Source: Vibrio sp. CDRSL-10 TSBA | Lineage (GTDB): Bacteria; Pseudomonadota; Gammaproteobacteria; Enterobacterales; Vibrionaceae | Reading direction: 5' to 3' | Length of the DNA: 64,000 nt | Assembly (NCBI GenBank): GCA_039696685.1 | Contig: CP155565.1 | Span: 992,001 to 1,056,000 of the forward strand | Shown: positions 1-7,979 of the stretch, in pieces | Numbering within the stretch: the stretch's first letter is position 1 | Layout of the letters: every line of letters starts with the position of its first letter | Notes under the pieces: model-generated | The model's database searches: none | What the model was told of the DNA's origin: nothing | Seen by the model: the letters and a program-made list of their open reading frames with translations, nothing else | Position numbers and translations under genes: made by a program

Positions 1-1
1 A

Positions 2-1345
2 CTCAAATGTATCCCCATTTTATTTGTTGCTGGCTGCACGACTGTTGGCCCGGATTACCAACAACCAGACATTGATATCTCTCAGAGCTATGTTGGTGTT
101 GAGCAAAATGACGAGACTCTGAAACATTTAACGGTCAATGCGTGGTGGTTGGAGTTTAATGACCCAGTCCTCAATGGCTTAATAGAAAGGGGGCTAAAAC
201 AGAACCTGGATATCGCATCTGCAAAGGAAAGGATACGAGAAGCGGAAGCCGTCATGAGAACCACGGGGATCAATGCGCAATTAGATGGTTCAGCTGATGC
301 CGATTACCTTCGCAGTGGCGGCGAAGGAACATCGGCCGACAATGTTTCGACTACCAGCCTGAGTGCAACGTTCGTTATTGATCTGTTTGGTGGCATAAGT
401 CGGGAGCGAGAGGCAGCAATCGCTGACTTAGCTGCAGCTGAAGCTGACCTGGAAACCACCAGACTCGCCTGGTTAGCTGACTTAGTTTCTGCTTACTTAG
501 ATGCTCGCTATTATCAAAAGACCCTGACACTGACCAACGAAACCATACGTTCCAGAATGGATACGGTCAATATCACTGATTTGCAGTATCAAGCCGGTGC
601 TGCAACCGAATATGACTTAGTGAAAGCTCAGGCTTTACTTGAATCTGCCCGAGCTGACTATCCGGGTTACATGGCAAGCTTGAATGCGAATATTTTTTCG
701 ATAGCGACATTGCTAAATGAACCTGCAAAAACAATCATGCAGGAGATTCATCAAAAACCGGTGGAATCGCATATTCCGGCAGCTCCTAATTATGGTGTAC
801 CTGCTGATCTGTTGAGAAACAGGCCCGACATTCATTATTATGAATCACTACTTCACTCGGCTACCGCTGATGTCGGTGTTGCTACTGCTGATTTATACCC
901 ATCCCTGACTCTAACCGGAGATATCAGTTCTATAGACGGAGATGGAAGTTGGTCGTTTGGCCCCGCCCTCTCATTACCGATATTTAATCAAGGAGCCCTC
1001 AGAGCAACGCGAGACACTAAGATTTCTGTAGCAAAACAAGCAGAAATAGATTGGCGTTCAGCAATCATTGATGCCGTTGAAGATGTGCAAGTCTCTATAT
1101 CGAATTTTACACAATATCAAATACAAAGTGACGCGTTAAAAAAGTCATCGGATTTTTATTCCAAAGCATTGTTATTAGCACAGCAAAACTTTCGTGATGG
1201 AGCGATAACGTTATTGGACTTACTCGATACGGATCGCTCTGCCGCATCAGCAAAAATTAGTGCTGCATCAGCAATAAACGAGACAGCCAAAGAGTGGGCT
1301 ACCTTACAAATCGCCATGGGAGCGGGAGCAAAAGTGACAGAATAA
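2..1345 (+). CDS. RND efflux outer-membrane lipoprotein, NodT/TolC family (5' end outside window)
   Basis: The frame is open from base 2, so the gene starts upstream of the window; the ATG at 149 is internal. A lipobox-like LFVAGC places a lipidated Cys at bases 35-37, followed by TTVGPDYQQP, the usual start of a mature NodT-type outer-membrane factor. The rest has two alternating helix-rich OEP repeats and the family motif RNRPDI around base 820. Such proteins form the outer-membrane channel of tripartite RND or ABC exporters; the membrane-fusion and pump genes would be expected just upstream, outside the window. The gene is more A/T-rich than guaC and ldhA and lies on the inner side of the transposon end at 2384, so it could be cargo, but this is inference. 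Confidence 0.85.
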   Translation, partial: LKCIPILFVAGCTTVGPDYQQPDIDISQSYVGVEQNDETLKHLTVNAWWLEFNDPVLNGLIERGLKQNLDIASAKERIREAEAVMRTTGINAQLDGSADADYLRSGGEGTSADNVSTTSLSATFVIDLFGGISREREAAIADLAAAEADLETTRLAWLADLVSAYLDARYYQKTLTLTNETIRSRMDTVNITDLQYQAGAATEYDLVKAQALLESARADYPGYMASLNANIFSIATLLNEPAKTIMQEIHQKPVESHIPAAPNYGVPADLLRNRPDIHYYESLLHSATADVGVATADLYPSLTLTGDISSIDGDGSWSFGPALSLPIFNQGALRATRDTKISVAKQAEIDWRSAIIDAVEDVQVSISNFTQYQIQSDALKKSSDFYSKALLLAQQNFRDGAITLLDLLDTDRSAASAKISAASAINETAKEWATLQIAMGAGAKVTE

Positions 1346-1751
1346 AGCAACAACTTGTGGATATATAAAGTCATAGTTCTAATTGCCACTTTAAGCTTGT
1401 ATCAGCAACTCTGCTAAAACAGCCATAAAGTGGCATTTTTAACTCTCAAACAATCAGTTTTTACCCAAAACATAGTGATCTGCTCTAGCCAGACTTGACA
1501 CTTAATAAAGAGACATTGGACTGCCACCGAACTCGACATTCCTTTAAACCATTAGTTGAGAATGGCCTAACTGTCATTCGCGGTTAGCACTACCCATGCC
1601 TGTAATACTATTCAGCTATAATTCCGGAACCTAGCGGTTTTGGAAAATAGAAATATTGCTTAATGCAGTGCCCAGTCTGTCTGGCTAGAACGGGTCATAG
1701 CAAATAACTCCGTTTTTTGAACTGTGTTATTTGCTTTTAAATCTAATTACT
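1346..1751. other. Intergenic stretch without a recognised gene
   Basis: No ORF with a plausible start was found. Near its right end an inverted repeat AGCAAATAAC (1699-1708) pairs with GTTATTTGCT (1726-1735) and is followed by TTTT on the + strand. It lies just beyond the stop of the minus-strand GMC remnant and could be a weak terminator. A stretch near 1431 (CAGCCATAAAGTGG) faintly resembles the TnsB sites at 2315-2377 but is too weak to call a left end. Confidence 0.5.
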
Positions 1752-1985
1752 TCAAAGTTTGCCATTTTTTAATAATTGTGCGGCATGTCTACATGCCCGT
1801 ACCGTCAGAGCCATACCCGTTAAAGTCGTCCCCGAAATACCACTTCCAACAAAACAGGATGCGTCAGTCACACACACATTCGGAACGCCCCACACCTGAT
1901 TAGTCGAGTTCAAAACTGAGGACTCCGGCTCTGAGCCCATTCGCGCCCCTCCCGTTTCATGAATTGCCGCCCCCATTATCATCAC
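1752..1985 (-). pseudogene. 3' fragment of a GMC-family oxidoreductase gene
   Basis: About 78 C-terminal codons remain of an enzyme family usually above 500 residues. The fragment has the GMC C-terminal signature: HETGGARMG, then SVLN, NQVWGVPN, VTDAS and the alanine-rich terminal helix. The His of HETGG corresponds to the usual catalytic-region His. The N-terminal FAD-binding Rossmann domain is absent. Upstream the frame runs into tnsA-derived sequence in a different frame, so the fragment was joined to tnsA by deletion at about base 1985. It cannot make an active enzyme. Confidence 0.7.
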
Positions 1986-2257
1986 CTTCTGAACACATAG
2001 GTATGAGCCTTGCCATTCAGACAGTATGAAAACCTTATCGGCTGGGAACAAAAGCGAACGATGCTGGGCTCGAAATCAAAATGATAACAAGCGGCACATT
2101 CTAAAAAAGATTCTACCGTAACTCTTTTTCCCATCTTAGCACTGACGTAACGGTGTATGTTTTTCCCACGTGACTCAGTTAAGTTTCGAGCAGGCGTAAC
2201 AAATGCACTTTCAAGTGCAATCAGGGTGGCAGCAGAAAGGGAAGGTAGACCAGACAT
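1982..2257 (-). pseudogene. tnsA: tnsA 5' fragment (Tn7-like transposase endonuclease subunit, truncated)
   Basis: The reading frame starts at 2257 behind GAAGAGG and encodes 91 residues. Residues 20-87 match what I know of the TnsA N-terminal nuclease domain: ARNLTESRGKN, a KMG followed by ESFLE, FDFEPSIVRFCSQP and a terminal GKAHTY where TnsA continues to YTPDF. In Tn7-like elements TnsA cuts the 5' ends of the transposon. Here the remaining nuclease residues and the C-terminal TnsC-interacting domain are lost; after GKAHTY the sequence passes into the GMC remnant and stops. The start lies about 60 bp inside the innermost TnsB-type site of the right end, the position tnsA holds in Tn7. Identification is from motif memory, not a search. 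Confidence 0.72.
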
Positions 2258-2321
2258 GATATTGCCTCTTCACGATTTTGTCGTAAACTTACATAAGTCT
2301 AGGCTACGAAGAGGCAATATC
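2258..2321 (-). promoter_or_regulatory. Inverted repeat occluding the tnsA ribosome-binding site
   Basis: GATATTGCCTCTTC at 2258-2271 is the exact reverse complement of 2308-2321, with 36 bases between. On the minus strand the second arm ends directly at the tnsA ATG and contains its Shine-Dalgarno GAAGAGG. An RNA entering from the guaC side would carry both arms and fold over the RBS; a transcript starting between the arms would not. This suggests protection from read-through expression, as known for some insertion sequences. Function inferred. Confidence 0.55.
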
Positions 2322-2384
2322 AAATTATAGTTGCACCAAATATCAATATATGGTTGTAAATATCAATTTATGGTTGTTTCAACA
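2315..2384 (-). mobile_element. Right end of a Tn7-like (type I-F3 CAST-like) element next to guaC
   Basis: Read on the minus strand from 2384 inward the sequence begins TGTTGA, followed by three related 20-mers: ACAACCATAAATTGATATTT (2377-2358), ACAACCATATATTGATATTT (2357-2338) and GCAACTATAATTTGATATTG (2334-2315). This is the arrangement of TnsB sites in a Tn7-like end and closely resembles, from memory, the CCATAAATTGATA repeats of Vibrio cholerae Tn6677. The outer end lies 23 bp beyond the guaC stop; guaC is an established attachment site of I-F3a CRISPR-associated transposons. The target duplication would be 2385-2389. No left end, cas, tnsB, tnsC or tniQ gene is in the window. Confidence 0.72.
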
Positions 2385-2407
2385 GATATTTCCGATGTAT
2401 TGTCGGA

Positions 2408-3451
2408 TTACTCTTTACCGTACACGTTGTTCTCTTGCTCTTGCACACGGATGAACGTGGTGCGCTTCGTTAGCTCGCGAAGCTCTGATGCGCCTACGTA
2501 GGTGCAGGTTGAACGCACGCCGCCCAGGATATCCTGAATGGTGTTTTCAACCGGGCCACGGTACGGCAATAGTACGGTTTTTCCTTCAGCTGCGCGGTAA
2601 CCCGCAACGCCGCCGGAATGCTTGTCCATCGCGCTCTTAGAAGACATGCCGTAGAATTTCATGAAGGTTTCGCCGTCGACGGAAACCAGTTCACCGCCTG
2701 ACTCTTCGTGGGCAGCCAGCATCCCGCCCAGCATCACGAAATCAGCGCCGCCGCCGAAGGCTTTGGCGACATCGCCCGGGCATGAACAGCCGCCGTCACC
2801 GATGATACGGCCACCCAGGCCGTGCGCGGCGTCGGCACATTCAATAATGGCAGATAGCTGCGGGTAACCGACACCGGTTTTCACGCGAGTGGTGCACACC
2901 GAGCCCGGGCCGATGCCCACTTTAACGATGTCTGCGCCTGCTAGGATCAGCTCTTCCACCATGTCGCCTGTTACCACGTTACCGGCAGAAATCACTTTGT
3001 CCGGGAATTCAGCGCGCACGCGTTGCACGTAGTCAACCAGGTGCTCTAAGTAACCGTTGGCAATGTCGATGCAGATGAAAATCAGCTCATCGCTCAGCGC
3101 CATGATGTCCTGAGTCTTTTTAAAATCAGCTTCTGAGGTACCGGTCGATACCATTACATGACTCAGCGTGTCTGTATCGGCGTCTTTAACAAACTCCGCC
3201 CAGTCTTCAACCGTGTAGTGCTTATGCACTGCGGTCATCACACCGTGTTTGGCCAGCGCCTGCGCCATGGCAAAGCTGCCGACTGAATCCATATTGGCAG
3301 CAATAACAGGCACTCCCGCCCATTGACGACCACTATGCTTGAAGGTAAACTCGCGGGTTAAATTTACTTGAGAACGGCTTTTCAGGGTTGAACGTTTCGG
3401 GCGAAACAGGACATCTTTAAAACCTAACTTAAGTTCTTGTTCGATGCGCAT
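2408..3451 (-). CDS. guaC: GMP reductase
   Basis: GMP reductase makes IMP and ammonia from GMP with NADPH, returning guanine nucleotides to the adenine branch in the cytosol. The 347-residue product starting [15 protein letters not shown] is collinear with E. coli GuaC. The active-site loop GPGSVCTTR carries the catalytic Cys; the phosphate-binding GDGGC and VMLGGMLA segments follow, and the flap/C-terminal region is present. I chose the ATG at 3451 rather than the longer form at 3475 because AAGGA lies at proper spacing and the family starts here. A promoter and a terminator-like hairpin lie at 3541-3607. The 3' end is flanked by a Tn7-like end. Confidence 0.96.
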   Translation of the reverse strand: MRIEQELKLGFKDVLFRPKRSTLKSRSQVNLTREFTFKHSGRQWAGVPVIAANMDSVGSFAMAQALAKHGVMTAVHKHYTVEDWAEFVKDADTDTLSHVMVSTGTSEADFKKTQDIMALSDELIFICIDIANGYLEHLVDYVQRVRAEFPDKVISAGNVVTGDMVEELILAGADIVKVGIGPGSVCTTRVKTGVGYPQLSAIIECADAAHGLGGRIIGDGGCSCPGDVAKAFGGGADFVMLGGMLAAHEESGGELVSVDGETFMKFYGMSSKSAMDKHSGGVAGYRAAEGKTVLLPYRGPVENTIQDILGGVRSTCTYVGASELRELTKRTTFIRVQEQENNVYGKE

Positions 3452-3540
3452 TATGTAATTCCTTGATTGATTCACAAATTGTGTCTCTTTTGCAGAATGC
3501 GTAGTACCCAGGTTGGCAGACTTGAGTACTTTGCGGACAC

Positions 3541-3575
3541 AAAAAAACCGGAGCGTTGGCAGACGCTCCGGTTTT
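3541..3575 (-). terminator. Intrinsic-terminator-like hairpin in the guaC leader
   Basis: A perfect 13-bp stem (3544-3556 with 3563-3575, loop of 6) is followed on the minus strand by seven T residues (3547-3541). It sits 90 bp before the guaC start and begins at the predicted transcription start. It may be an attenuator or make a very short RNA. The decamer GTCTGCCAAC spanning its loop recurs about 50 bases downstream in the leader. Confidence 0.65.
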
Positions 3576-3579
3576 CAGC

Positions 3580-3607
3580 ATTATAGGCCGTGATTTCTTT
3601 CCGGCAA
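3580..3607 (-). promoter_or_regulatory. Probable sigma-70 promoter for guaC
   Basis: On the minus strand TTGCCG (3607-3602) and a perfect TATAAT (3585-3580) are separated by 16 bases. The start would fall near 3573, at the base of the hairpin at 3541-3575, giving a guaC leader of about 120 nt. Confidence 0.6.
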
Positions 3608-4046
3608 GTCTGATATTTGACATTTTTTTGTGTTACGCTGGCAAAGATTCCATATCCGCTCCCCTGCACAGCATCCCATTTCAGCCAGTAAAAATCATTT
3701 ATTGATAAAATACAGTAACTTACTAAACCCTCTGCTTTTACATCCAACTGGTCAAATATTGAACGCTTAGCTGCCAACTGCAAATCCTGACGTTTTTTCA
3801 TTACTCATTTGCCGTTGTTAAGCGCGATTTTTGCCACCTTGATCGGCGTTTTATTCATCAAACCCTGCTCCCTCGGCTAATTTCTTCTATGTTTACAAAG
3901 ATGTGATTGATGGCTGACCTGAGTCAAAACCCGGCGGATTGAGCACTGGATCCTCCGCTTTTTCCGTGCCGGTTGAAGTGTGGTGACTGCGGGCAAACTC
4001 ATTCATGAATCAATAACAAAAATGAGCGTTCTCCGGGAGAATAACG
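3608..4046. other. Intergenic region between guaC leader and the outer-membrane protein gene
   Basis: No convincing gene. An open minus-strand frame from 3801 has only a weak ribosome-binding site and overlaps the guaC promoter, so I do not call it. The right part carries the ribosome-binding site GGGAG for the gene at 4047. Confidence 0.4.
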
Positions 4047-4604
4047 ATGAACAGCAGATGGATACCCGCAGTGGTGCTGGGCACAGTGTGTTTGGCTTTA
4101 TCACCTTTGGCTGCCGCTGTAGGCGAGCACCAGTTCAGCGCCGATGTCGGCTACACCGACCTCGATAACGGCTACAGCAGCGATGAAGTACTCACGACCT
4201 CTCTCGGCTACAGCTATTACATCACCAGCTTTGTTGCCGTGGATTTGGGCTACAACGGTACTCTGTCGAGCAAAGCCAAACTGCGTGACAGCAATGGCAA
4301 TGCGATTGAAACCAAGTACGACAGTTATTACGGCGGCGCGCGCATTGAGGTTCCGTTCAGCTCGTTTGCCACCGTATTTGCCCGTGGCGGCGCGGCTTAT
4401 ACCGAACTGAAAGAGGAAAATGTCTCGGCAAGTCCAGGTTCGTCAACCACGCATTCCGGTGTGAATCCTTATGTCAGTGCCGGCGCGCGAATCCAGATGC
4501 CGAATAACCCCAACGTGCAGCTGAGCGCAGAAATCACCTATCAGGATCTGGAACACGGTTATGACAGCACCTCAGTCTCGGTCGGTGCACGCTTCCGCCT
4601 GTAG
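4047..4604 (+). CDS. Outer-membrane beta-barrel protein, OmpA-like/AcfA-type (porin family)
   Basis: The 185-residue product has a signal peptide (about residues 1-25, hydrophobic core followed by AAAVG) and then alternating amphipathic strands: FSADVGYTDLDNGY, LTTSLGYSYYI, VAVDLGYNG, and so on to a C-terminal VSVGARFRL. An aromatic or Leu-ended last strand is typical of barrels recognised by BAM. Size suits a small eight-stranded barrel of the kind annotated in Vibrio as AcfA-like or outer-membrane beta-barrel protein. The start at 4047 follows CGGGAGAATAACG. No periplasmic OmpA domain is present. A 14-bp tandem repeat starts at its stop codon. Role in the envelope is not known. Confidence 0.8.
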   Translation: MNSRWIPAVVLGTVCLALSPLAAAVGEHQFSADVGYTDLDNGYSSDEVLTTSLGYSYYITSFVAVDLGYNGTLSSKAKLRDSNGNAIETKYDSYYGGARIEVPFSSFATVFARGGAAYTELKEENVSASPGSSTTHSGVNPYVSAGARIQMPNNPNVQLSAEITYQDLEHGYDSTSVSVGARFRL

Positions 4605-4643
4605 CACTTAGCGTATAGCACTCCTGCTGTAGCATGCCGTCTT
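4602..4643 (+). repeat. 14-bp degenerate tandem repeat starting at a stop codon (x3)
   Basis: The units are TAGCACTTAGCGTA, TAGCACTCCTGCTG and TAGCATGCCGTCTT. The first begins with the TAG stop codon of the preceding gene. It is the shortest of several stop-anchored arrays in this window. Confidence 0.5.
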
Positions 4644-4808
4644 CGCCCGGCACTCACGACCAAAGAACATTAATTGCCCACATTGAGCGCAAAGCAAACA
4701 CTTTACGCTCACCTCATTCACACAGAAAAGATATGGTTTATTTTTTGCTGTATCCGTTTAACTATAGCGATAATTAATTGAAGTCAGGTCTTATTTAAGG
4801 GGACTGTT

Positions 4809-5804
4809 ATGATTGATATCGCTTTTTTCAGCGCGAAGACTTACGACGAAACCTCATTTCGTAAAATCGTTGATAACGATAAATTCACGCTGCACTTTCA
4901 CGATTTCCGTCTTACCGAGAAAACGGCGCAGATGGCGCAGGATTGCAAAGTCGTGTGTGCTTTCGTCAACGATGAACTGGGCGAAGAAGTGCTCACCAAA
5001 CTGTATGAAGGCGGCACTCGCCTGATTGCCATGCGCTGTGCAGGTTTCGACAAAGTCGATCTCGATGCGGCCAAACGTATTGGCATGCAGGTTGTGCGTG
5101 TGCCGGCCTACTCTCCGGAAGCCGTCGCTGAGCACGCGGTCGGCCTGATGATGTGCCTTAACCGTCGTTATCACAAAGCCTACCAGCGCACCCGCGATGC
5201 CAACTTCTCGCTGGAAGGTCTGGTCGGCTTTAACTTCTACGGTAAAACGGTCGGCGTGATTGGCTCGGGTAAAATTGGCGTGGCGGCGATGCGTATTCTG
5301 AAAGGCCTGGGCATGAATATTCTCTGCTTTGACCCGTACGAAAACCCGCTCGCGACTGAACTGGGTGCCAAGTATGTCAGCCTGCCGGAACTGTTCAGCA
5401 ACAGTGACATCATTACGCTGCACTGCCCAATGAGCAAAGAGAACTACCACCTGCTCGATGAAGCGGCGTTTAATCAGATGAAAGACGGCGTGATGATCAT
5501 CAACACCAGTCGTGGTGAACTGCTGGACTCCGTCGCCGCCATTGAAGCGCTGAAGCGTGGCCGGATCGGTGCGCTTGGCCTGGATGTGTATGACAACGAA
5601 AAAGATCTGTTCTTCCAGGACAAGTCTAACGATGTGATTGTCGATGACGTGTTCCGCCGTTTGTCGGCGTGCCACAATGTGATGTTCACCGGTCACCAGG
5701 CATTTCTGACCGAAGATGCGCTGCACAATATTGCCGAAACCACACTCAACAATGTGCTGGCGTTCGACCAGGGCACTTCATCAGGCAACGAACTGGTTAG
5801 CTAA
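4809..5804 (+). CDS. ldhA: D-lactate dehydrogenase (fermentative, NAD-dependent)
   Basis: The product (331 residues, E. coli LdhA 329) belongs to the D-2-hydroxyacid dehydrogenase family and reduces pyruvate to D-lactate with NADH in fermentation. Visible are the N-terminal half-domain with MRCAGFDKVDL, the NAD-binding GVIGSGKIGVA, HCPMSKEN, NTSRGEL (substrate/cofactor Arg), an acidic DVYDNEKDLFF and the catalytic His in FTGHQAFLT. The family order is complete. The start follows AAGGGGACTGTT. It is monocistronic: an array of tandem repeats and hairpins follows and separates it from the convergent nnr gene. Confidence 0.95.
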   Translation: MIDIAFFSAKTYDETSFRKIVDNDKFTLHFHDFRLTEKTAQMAQDCKVVCAFVNDELGEEVLTKLYEGGTRLIAMRCAGFDKVDLDAAKRIGMQVVRVPAYSPEAVAEHAVGLMMCLNRRYHKAYQRTRDANFSLEGLVGFNFYGKTVGVIGSGKIGVAAMRILKGLGMNILCFDPYENPLATELGAKYVSLPELFSNSDIITLHCPMSKENYHLLDEAAFNQMKDGVMIINTSRGELLDSVAAIEALKRGRIGALGLDVYDNEKDLFFQDKSNDVIVDDVFRRLSACHNVMFTGHQAFLTEDALHNIAETTLNNVLAFDQGTSSGNELVS

Positions 5805-5844
5805 TCACCTGATTAACTAGGTAGCTGATTACCTGAGTACCTGA
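5797..5844 (+). repeat. 16-bp degenerate tandem repeat over the ldhA stop (x3)
   Basis: Units are TTAGCTAATCACCTGA, TTAACTAGGTAGCTGA and TTACCTGAGTACCTGA. The first contains the ldhA stop codon TAA. The last unit contributes the left arm of the hairpin at 5838-5865. Confidence 0.55.
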
Positions 5845-5890
5845 GTAGATAAGCACACTCAGGTACAGGCTGGTGAATCAGTTCACCAGC
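5838..5890. terminator. Two hairpins between convergent ldhA and nnr
   Basis: TACCTGAGT (5838-5846) pairs with ACTCAGGTA (5857-5865). GCTGGTGAA (5869-5877) pairs with TTCACCAGC (5882-5890), overlapping the end of nnr. Neither has a good T-run; they probably stabilise 3' ends of the convergent transcripts. Confidence 0.4.
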
Positions 5891-7351
5891 TGACGCAGAT
5901 AGCTGAACAGATCACTGGCGAGCAATCCACGCTCGCCAAATTCTTTGGCGTTCATGTCCGCCGCCATACTGTGGATTTGCACGCCAAGTTTCGCTGCTTC
6001 GGTCAGGTTCAGGCCCTGAGCCAGCATGGATGTGATGATACCGGTTAACACATCACCCATTCCGCCAGTCGCCATACCCGGATTTCCAGCCAGGCAGACA
6101 AAAGTCTGCTGACCGTCAAATACCAGCGTTTCCCGCTCCTTTTAACACAATCACACCGCCATATTTCTTATGCAGCGCTCTGACTGCGCTAAATCGATCC
6201 GCCTCGACCTGACTGACTTTACAATCGAGCAGTTTAGCGGCTTCGGCCGGATGCGGGGTGATAATACGCTGCGCATCAAACCCGCCGGACATCGCGAGAA
6301 AATGCAGCGCATCAGCGTCCAATACTTTGGGCTTTTCACTTCTTTCCACATGCTGCATGATGTGACGCGCAGTATCATTGCGGCCCAGTCCTGGCCCGAC
6401 AGCAATCACATCGCACCACTGCAGCCGTTCATCGATAAACGACATTTCATTCCAGCCGGCCGCCATGATTTCCGGACAGGCGGCCAGCATCGCCATGGTA
6501 TTACTGGCGTGCATCAGTGTGGCGGTTAACCCCGCGCCACTGCGTGCACACGCTTTGGCAGACAAAATCGCTGCCCCGCCCAAACCCTCATTACCACCGA
6601 TAATCAATGCCTTACCATGACTGCCTTTATGAGAACTCGGTTCACGCTTGGTCAGTAGCTGCTTGATCGATTTAGGGTCGATGGCCTGTAAGGTCGGCGT
6701 ATTTTGCGAATTGAACGTTTCTTCTACGCCCAGTCCGGCAAAGTTAAGATCGCCGACATAATTACGTGCTTTGCCTGTCACCAGACCTTGTTTGAGACCG
6801 ATAAAACTCACCGTATGGGTGGCACGAATCGCCGCACCCAGCACCGAGCCGGTGTTGGCACATAAGCCGGATGGCACGTCTATCGCGACAATGGGTGCCG
6901 GACTGCGATTCAGCGTATCAATCAGCTGCTGCACCGGTTCGCGCACTGTGCCGCTTAATCCGGTGCCAAGCAGGGCATCAATGATCAGATCAACATCCCG
7001 TGGTACTTCATCATCAATCGGATAAACCTCTCCGCCATGATCCAGCCAATGATAGTACGCCGATAGCGCATCGCCGCGCAGTTGCTCCGGATCGCCATAT
7101 TGCCACACCGTAACCTGCACGCCGAGTGAACGGGCCAGACACGCCACAATGTAACCATCTCCGCCGTTATTGCCTCCGCCGCAACACACCAGCCAGTGAT
7201 GAGCGCCAGGATACTGAGCATAAGCGACGGTAAAAGCCGCCTGGCCTGCGCGTTCCATCAGGCTGAACATTTCCAGCCCTATGGCTTTCGCAGCCATGGC
7301 TTCACCTTGTTTGACTTGTTCGGCGGTGTAGAAGACTTTGGGTAACGGCAT
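5878..7351 (-). CDS. nnr: Bifunctional NAD(P)H-hydrate epimerase / ADP-dependent NAD(P)H-hydrate dehydratase (one-base shift in sequence)
   Basis: This enzyme repairs hydrated NAD(P)H in the cytosol. The N-terminal YjeF epimerase domain shows the GGGNNGGDG loop and DALLGTGLSG; the C-terminal ribokinase-fold dehydratase domain shows KGSHGKALIIGG, AVGPGLGR, LDADAL and TPHPAEA, and after the shift GMATGGMGDVLTGI. The frame breaks at GTTTC 6128-6132: removing one T gives the expected KGAGTLVFDGQQTF, so I treat the gene as intact. The start at 7351 (MPLPKVFY) follows AAGGAGAAGGACC; a longer frame to 7393 has no support. Unlike in E. coli it is not next to tsaE here. Confidence 0.9.
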
Positions 7352-7412
7352 GGTCCTTCTCCTTGCAGGATAATAGCTATCCTGCGGCAGCAACTGAGTT
7401 TAAAGTGTATGC

Positions 7413-7438
7413 AAAAAAGCCAAGGGCTTCCTTGGCTT
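7413..7438 (-). terminator. Intrinsic terminator of the CheC/PAS operon
   Basis: On the minus strand AAGCCAAGG, a short loop and CCTTGGCTT are followed by a T-run (7418-7413). It lies about 100 bases after the stop of the gene at 7539 and before nnr. Confidence 0.75.
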
Positions 7439-7538
7439 TGCACCATTTTTGTGTGGTGGGCTATCTGTTTTACTGGGCGAAACGCTCGGTTTATCAGGCG
7501 AATCCGGGTTTTACAAACTCAGCGCTGTTATCGGGCGC

Positions 7539-7979
7539 TCACTGGTTTTGCAACGTCATCAGCGCTTCAGCGGTTGCGTCCTGAACAGACAAGAACAGCG
7601 AATTCACTTTGCCGGTCGGTGTGCGCATCGGATTAAGCGTGATGTTCTGATACATAAACTCCGCCTGCTGGGTAACCGGACGGACGTTACGACATTTAAA
7701 CAGATAAGGGCGCTGTTGCCAGGTGATAAAGCTGCGGCAACCAAGATCGTACACCGGCTTGGTTTTGAGCTTGAACCACTCCGGCGGGATTTCAGGAAAC
7801 AGGGTAAACAGCGACTGGCCGATGGCATCATGGGCCTGTTTACCGCTGTGGTGGGTCATAAACCCGTTCCATACCTGAACGTTGTAATCACGATCCAGAA
7901 CCACCAGCCCCATGTCTACGTTCTGCACCATGTCCACCATCCAGTGGAACTGCTCAAATTCAGCCGGTAAAGTCAGCAT
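7539..7979 (-). CDS. PAS-domain signalling protein
   Basis: The 146-residue cytoplasmic protein is a single PAS domain: MVQNVDMGLVVLDRDYNVQVWN is the PAS N-cap and core start, and GQSLFTLFPEIP follows. No output domain is present, so it probably acts as a sensor partner. Its ATG overlaps by one base the stop codon of the upstream response-regulator/CheC gene (TGATG), which implies translational coupling and a joint function. Ligand unknown. Confidence 0.8.
   Translation of the reverse strand: MLTLPAEFEQFHWMVDMVQNVDMGLVVLDRDYNVQVWNGFMTHHSGKQAHDAIGQSLFTLFPEIPPEWFKLKTKPVYDLGCRSFITWQQRPYLFKCRNVRPVTQQAEFMYQNITLNPMRTPTGKVNSLFLSVQDATAEALMTLQNQ

Noticed and set aside
1346..1470. Possible left end of the Tn7-like element (CAGCCATAAAGTGG near 1431)
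   Set aside because: Only one weak match to the TnsB site and no TGT terminus with matching target duplication (2385-2389) was found.
3472..3801. Minus-strand frame of 109 codons upstream of guaC
   Set aside because: It reads through the guaC promoter, the terminator-like hairpin and into the guaC leader, with only a weak ribosome-binding site. Its first 75 residues look protein-like, so a decayed gene is not excluded, but I cannot support it.
4854..5726. Long minus-strand frame (290 codons) inside ldhA
   Set aside because: It is the mirror of the strongly conserved ldhA gene, has no ribosome-binding site and no recognisable domain; a codon-bias shadow.
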